5,810 bases of DNA from Planctomycetaceae bacterium (lineage in GTDB: Bacteria; Planctomycetota; Phycisphaerae; Phycisphaerales; SM1A02), in contig NSIA01000186.1 of the NCBI GenBank assembly GCA_002737585.1, positions 1-5,810 on the forward strand. Reading direction: 5' to 3'. Positions 4,805 to 5,810 of the stretch are shown in pieces. Made by a program: the position numbers and the translations under genes. How positions within the stretch are numbered: the first letter of the stretch is position 1; the number at the start of each line of letters is the position of its first letter. Below the pieces are notes generated by a model. It saw only the letters and a list, made by a program, of their open reading frames with translations, did not search any database and was not told the DNA's origin.

Positions 4805-5810
4805 TGACTACAGAACAGACCTCGGGCGGCATCACTCGCCGCGATTTCGTCGCCATCTCCTCTGCAGCAGGAATGGCAGCATTCATTGCGCCATCCGTGC
4901 TTGGTGCGCAGGACACTGGCAGTTCTCTCAAGCCTCTCAAGGTGGCGCTCATCGGCTGCGGCGGTCGCGGTTCGGGTGCTGCAAATCAGGCATTGAAGGC
5001 AGACAAGGGCGTGATCCTCTGGGCGGTCGCCGATGTCTTCCCCGATCGCATGGATAGTTGCCTCAAGCAGTTTGAGAAGCATCCATCGAAGGATCGCGTG
5101 CAGGTGCCGGCCGAGCGCCGCTTCTCTGGGTTTGATGGATACAAGCAAGCGATCGCATCAGGTGTTGACGTGGTGCTGCTCTGCAGCGCGCCGCACTTCC
5201 GTCCGATGCACCTTGCGGAGGCAGTGGCTGCGGGTAAGCACATCTTCTGTGAGAAGCCCATGTTTGTTGATGCGCCTGGCTACCGCAGCGTGGTGGAGAG
5301 TGCCAAGGCTGCCAAGGCGAAGAACATCAACTTGATGTCCGGCTTCTGCTGGCGTCGATCAGCGCCGGAGGCTGCCACGTTTGCGCAGTTGGAGAAGGGC
5401 ACGTTGGGCACGCCGATGGCGATGTACAGCTGCTACTACACCGGTCCGCTGGGAACCAACAAGCGCCAGCCCGGCTGGAGTGACATGGAGTTCCAAGTGC
5501 GCAATTGGCAGCATTTCAACTGGCTTTCAGGCGATCAGATGGTGGAGCAGGCGGTGCATTCGGTGGACAAGGTGAACTGGTGCTTCCGCAACGAGCCGCC
5601 CAAGAGCGCCGTCGGAATGGGCGGGCGCCAACTGCGCGAGGCCATGCCGGAACGCGGCGATGTCTATGACCACTTTGCCATCGTGTACGAGTGGGCCGAT
5701 GGTCGCCGTGCATTCTTGAATTGCCGGCAGGAGCCAGATTGCTACTTTGAGAACACCGATTGGATCGCCGGCACGAAGGGCCAGTGCTTCATCAATGGAT
5801 GGGGCCCGAC
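4804..5810 (+). CDS. Tat-exported Gfo/Idh/MocA-family oxidoreductase (3' end outside window)
   Basis: At least 335 residues, open to the window edge. The N-terminus carries a twin-arginine signal, TRRDFVAISSAAGMAAF (11-27), with a likely cleavage after the VLGA segment (32-35). A Rossmann fold follows: KVALIGCGGRGSGAANQALK (46-65) with the GxGGRG dinucleotide loop, then WAVADVFPDRM (73-83), whose acidic residue after the second strand favours NAD(H). CEKPMFVD (149-156) holds the family EKP motif with K151. The second domain has WLSGDQMVEQAVHSVDKVNW (240-259), where H252 and D255 match the usual active-site helix of the Tat-secreted planctomycete group. These enzymes act on sugars, sugar acids or inositols, often with a tightly held cofactor when exported. 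Substrate cannot be assigned here. The gene is coupled to the SUMF1-like gene and has its own GGAG site. No frameshift is seen. Confidence 0.95.
   Translation, partial: MTTEQTSGGITRRDFVAISSAAGMAAFIAPSVLGAQDTGSSLKPLKVALIGCGGRGSGAANQALKADKGVILWAVADVFPDRMDSCLKQFEKHPSKDRVQVPAERRFSGFDGYKQAIASGVDVVLLCSAPHFRPMHLAEAVAAGKHIFCEKPMFVDAPGYRSVVESAKAAKAKNINLMSGFCWRRSAPEAATFAQLEKGTLGTPMAMYSCYYTGPLGTNKRQPGWSDMEFQVRNWQHFNWLSGDQMVEQAVHSVDKVNWCFRNEPPKSAVGMGGRQLREAMPERGDVYDHFAIVYEWADGRRAFLNCRQEPDCYFENTDWIAGTKGQCFINGWGP

Noticed and set aside
4375..5148. Minus-strand open frame of 257 codons spanning the SUMF1-Gfo/Idh junction
   Set aside because: It crosses two well-supported plus-strand genes, shows no family motif, and is cysteine- and histidine-rich in a way typical of antisense frames.

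Overview
The window looks like chromosomal DNA from a planctomycete-type bacterium, possibly near the Phycisphaerae. This is an inference from gene content and style. The support is moderately high G+C DNA, a Tat-exported Gfo/Idh/MocA oxidoreductase coupled to a secreted SUMF1/FGE-fold protein (a pairing typical of that phylum), a large lipoprotein with no clear relatives, and first genes without Shine-Dalgarno sites. I see no rRNA, tRNA, CRISPR array, transposase gene or phage gene.

Layout: (1) 1-99, + strand, is the extreme C-terminus of a probable phosphomannomutase/phosphoglucomutase. (2) 100-221 separates two convergent genes and is almost filled by a 21-bp tandem repeat (about five copies) led by the palindrome GGTGCCTGGCACC. 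(3) 222-1320, - strand, is a compact thiS-thiG pair for the thiazole half of thiamine. (4) 1362-2360, + strand, is a lipoprotein of unknown function, divergent from thiS. (5) 2365-3789, - strand, is a polytopic Na+/H+ antiporter-like protein of the NhaD/ArsB ion-transporter superfamily; it converges with the lipoprotein gene across a 4-bp gap. (6) 3790-3877 is a divergent promoter region holding a GC-only inverted repeat. (7) 3878-4804, + strand, is an exported SUMF1-domain protein without the catalytic cysteine pair of true formylglycine-generating enzymes. Its stop overlaps by one base the start of (8) 4804-5810+, a Tat-signal Gfo/Idh/MocA oxidoreductase that runs off the window.

The genes form two operons (thiS-thiG and SUMF1-Gfo/Idh) plus single genes, in alternating orientation. 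ThiS and ThiG work together on thiazole phosphate. The SUMF1-like and Gfo/Idh proteins are both predicted to leave the cytoplasm and are probably translationally coupled, so a shared role in periplasmic sugar or glycan processing is plausible but not shown.

The most interesting pattern is that all four genes starting a transcription unit have a TACNNT hexamer 6-8 nt before the ATG, with no Shine-Dalgarno at that start. This suggests -10 boxes feeding leaderless mRNAs. The coupled downstream Gfo/Idh gene does have a well-spaced GGAG. No previously undescribed multi-gene system is evident; most genes belong to known families.
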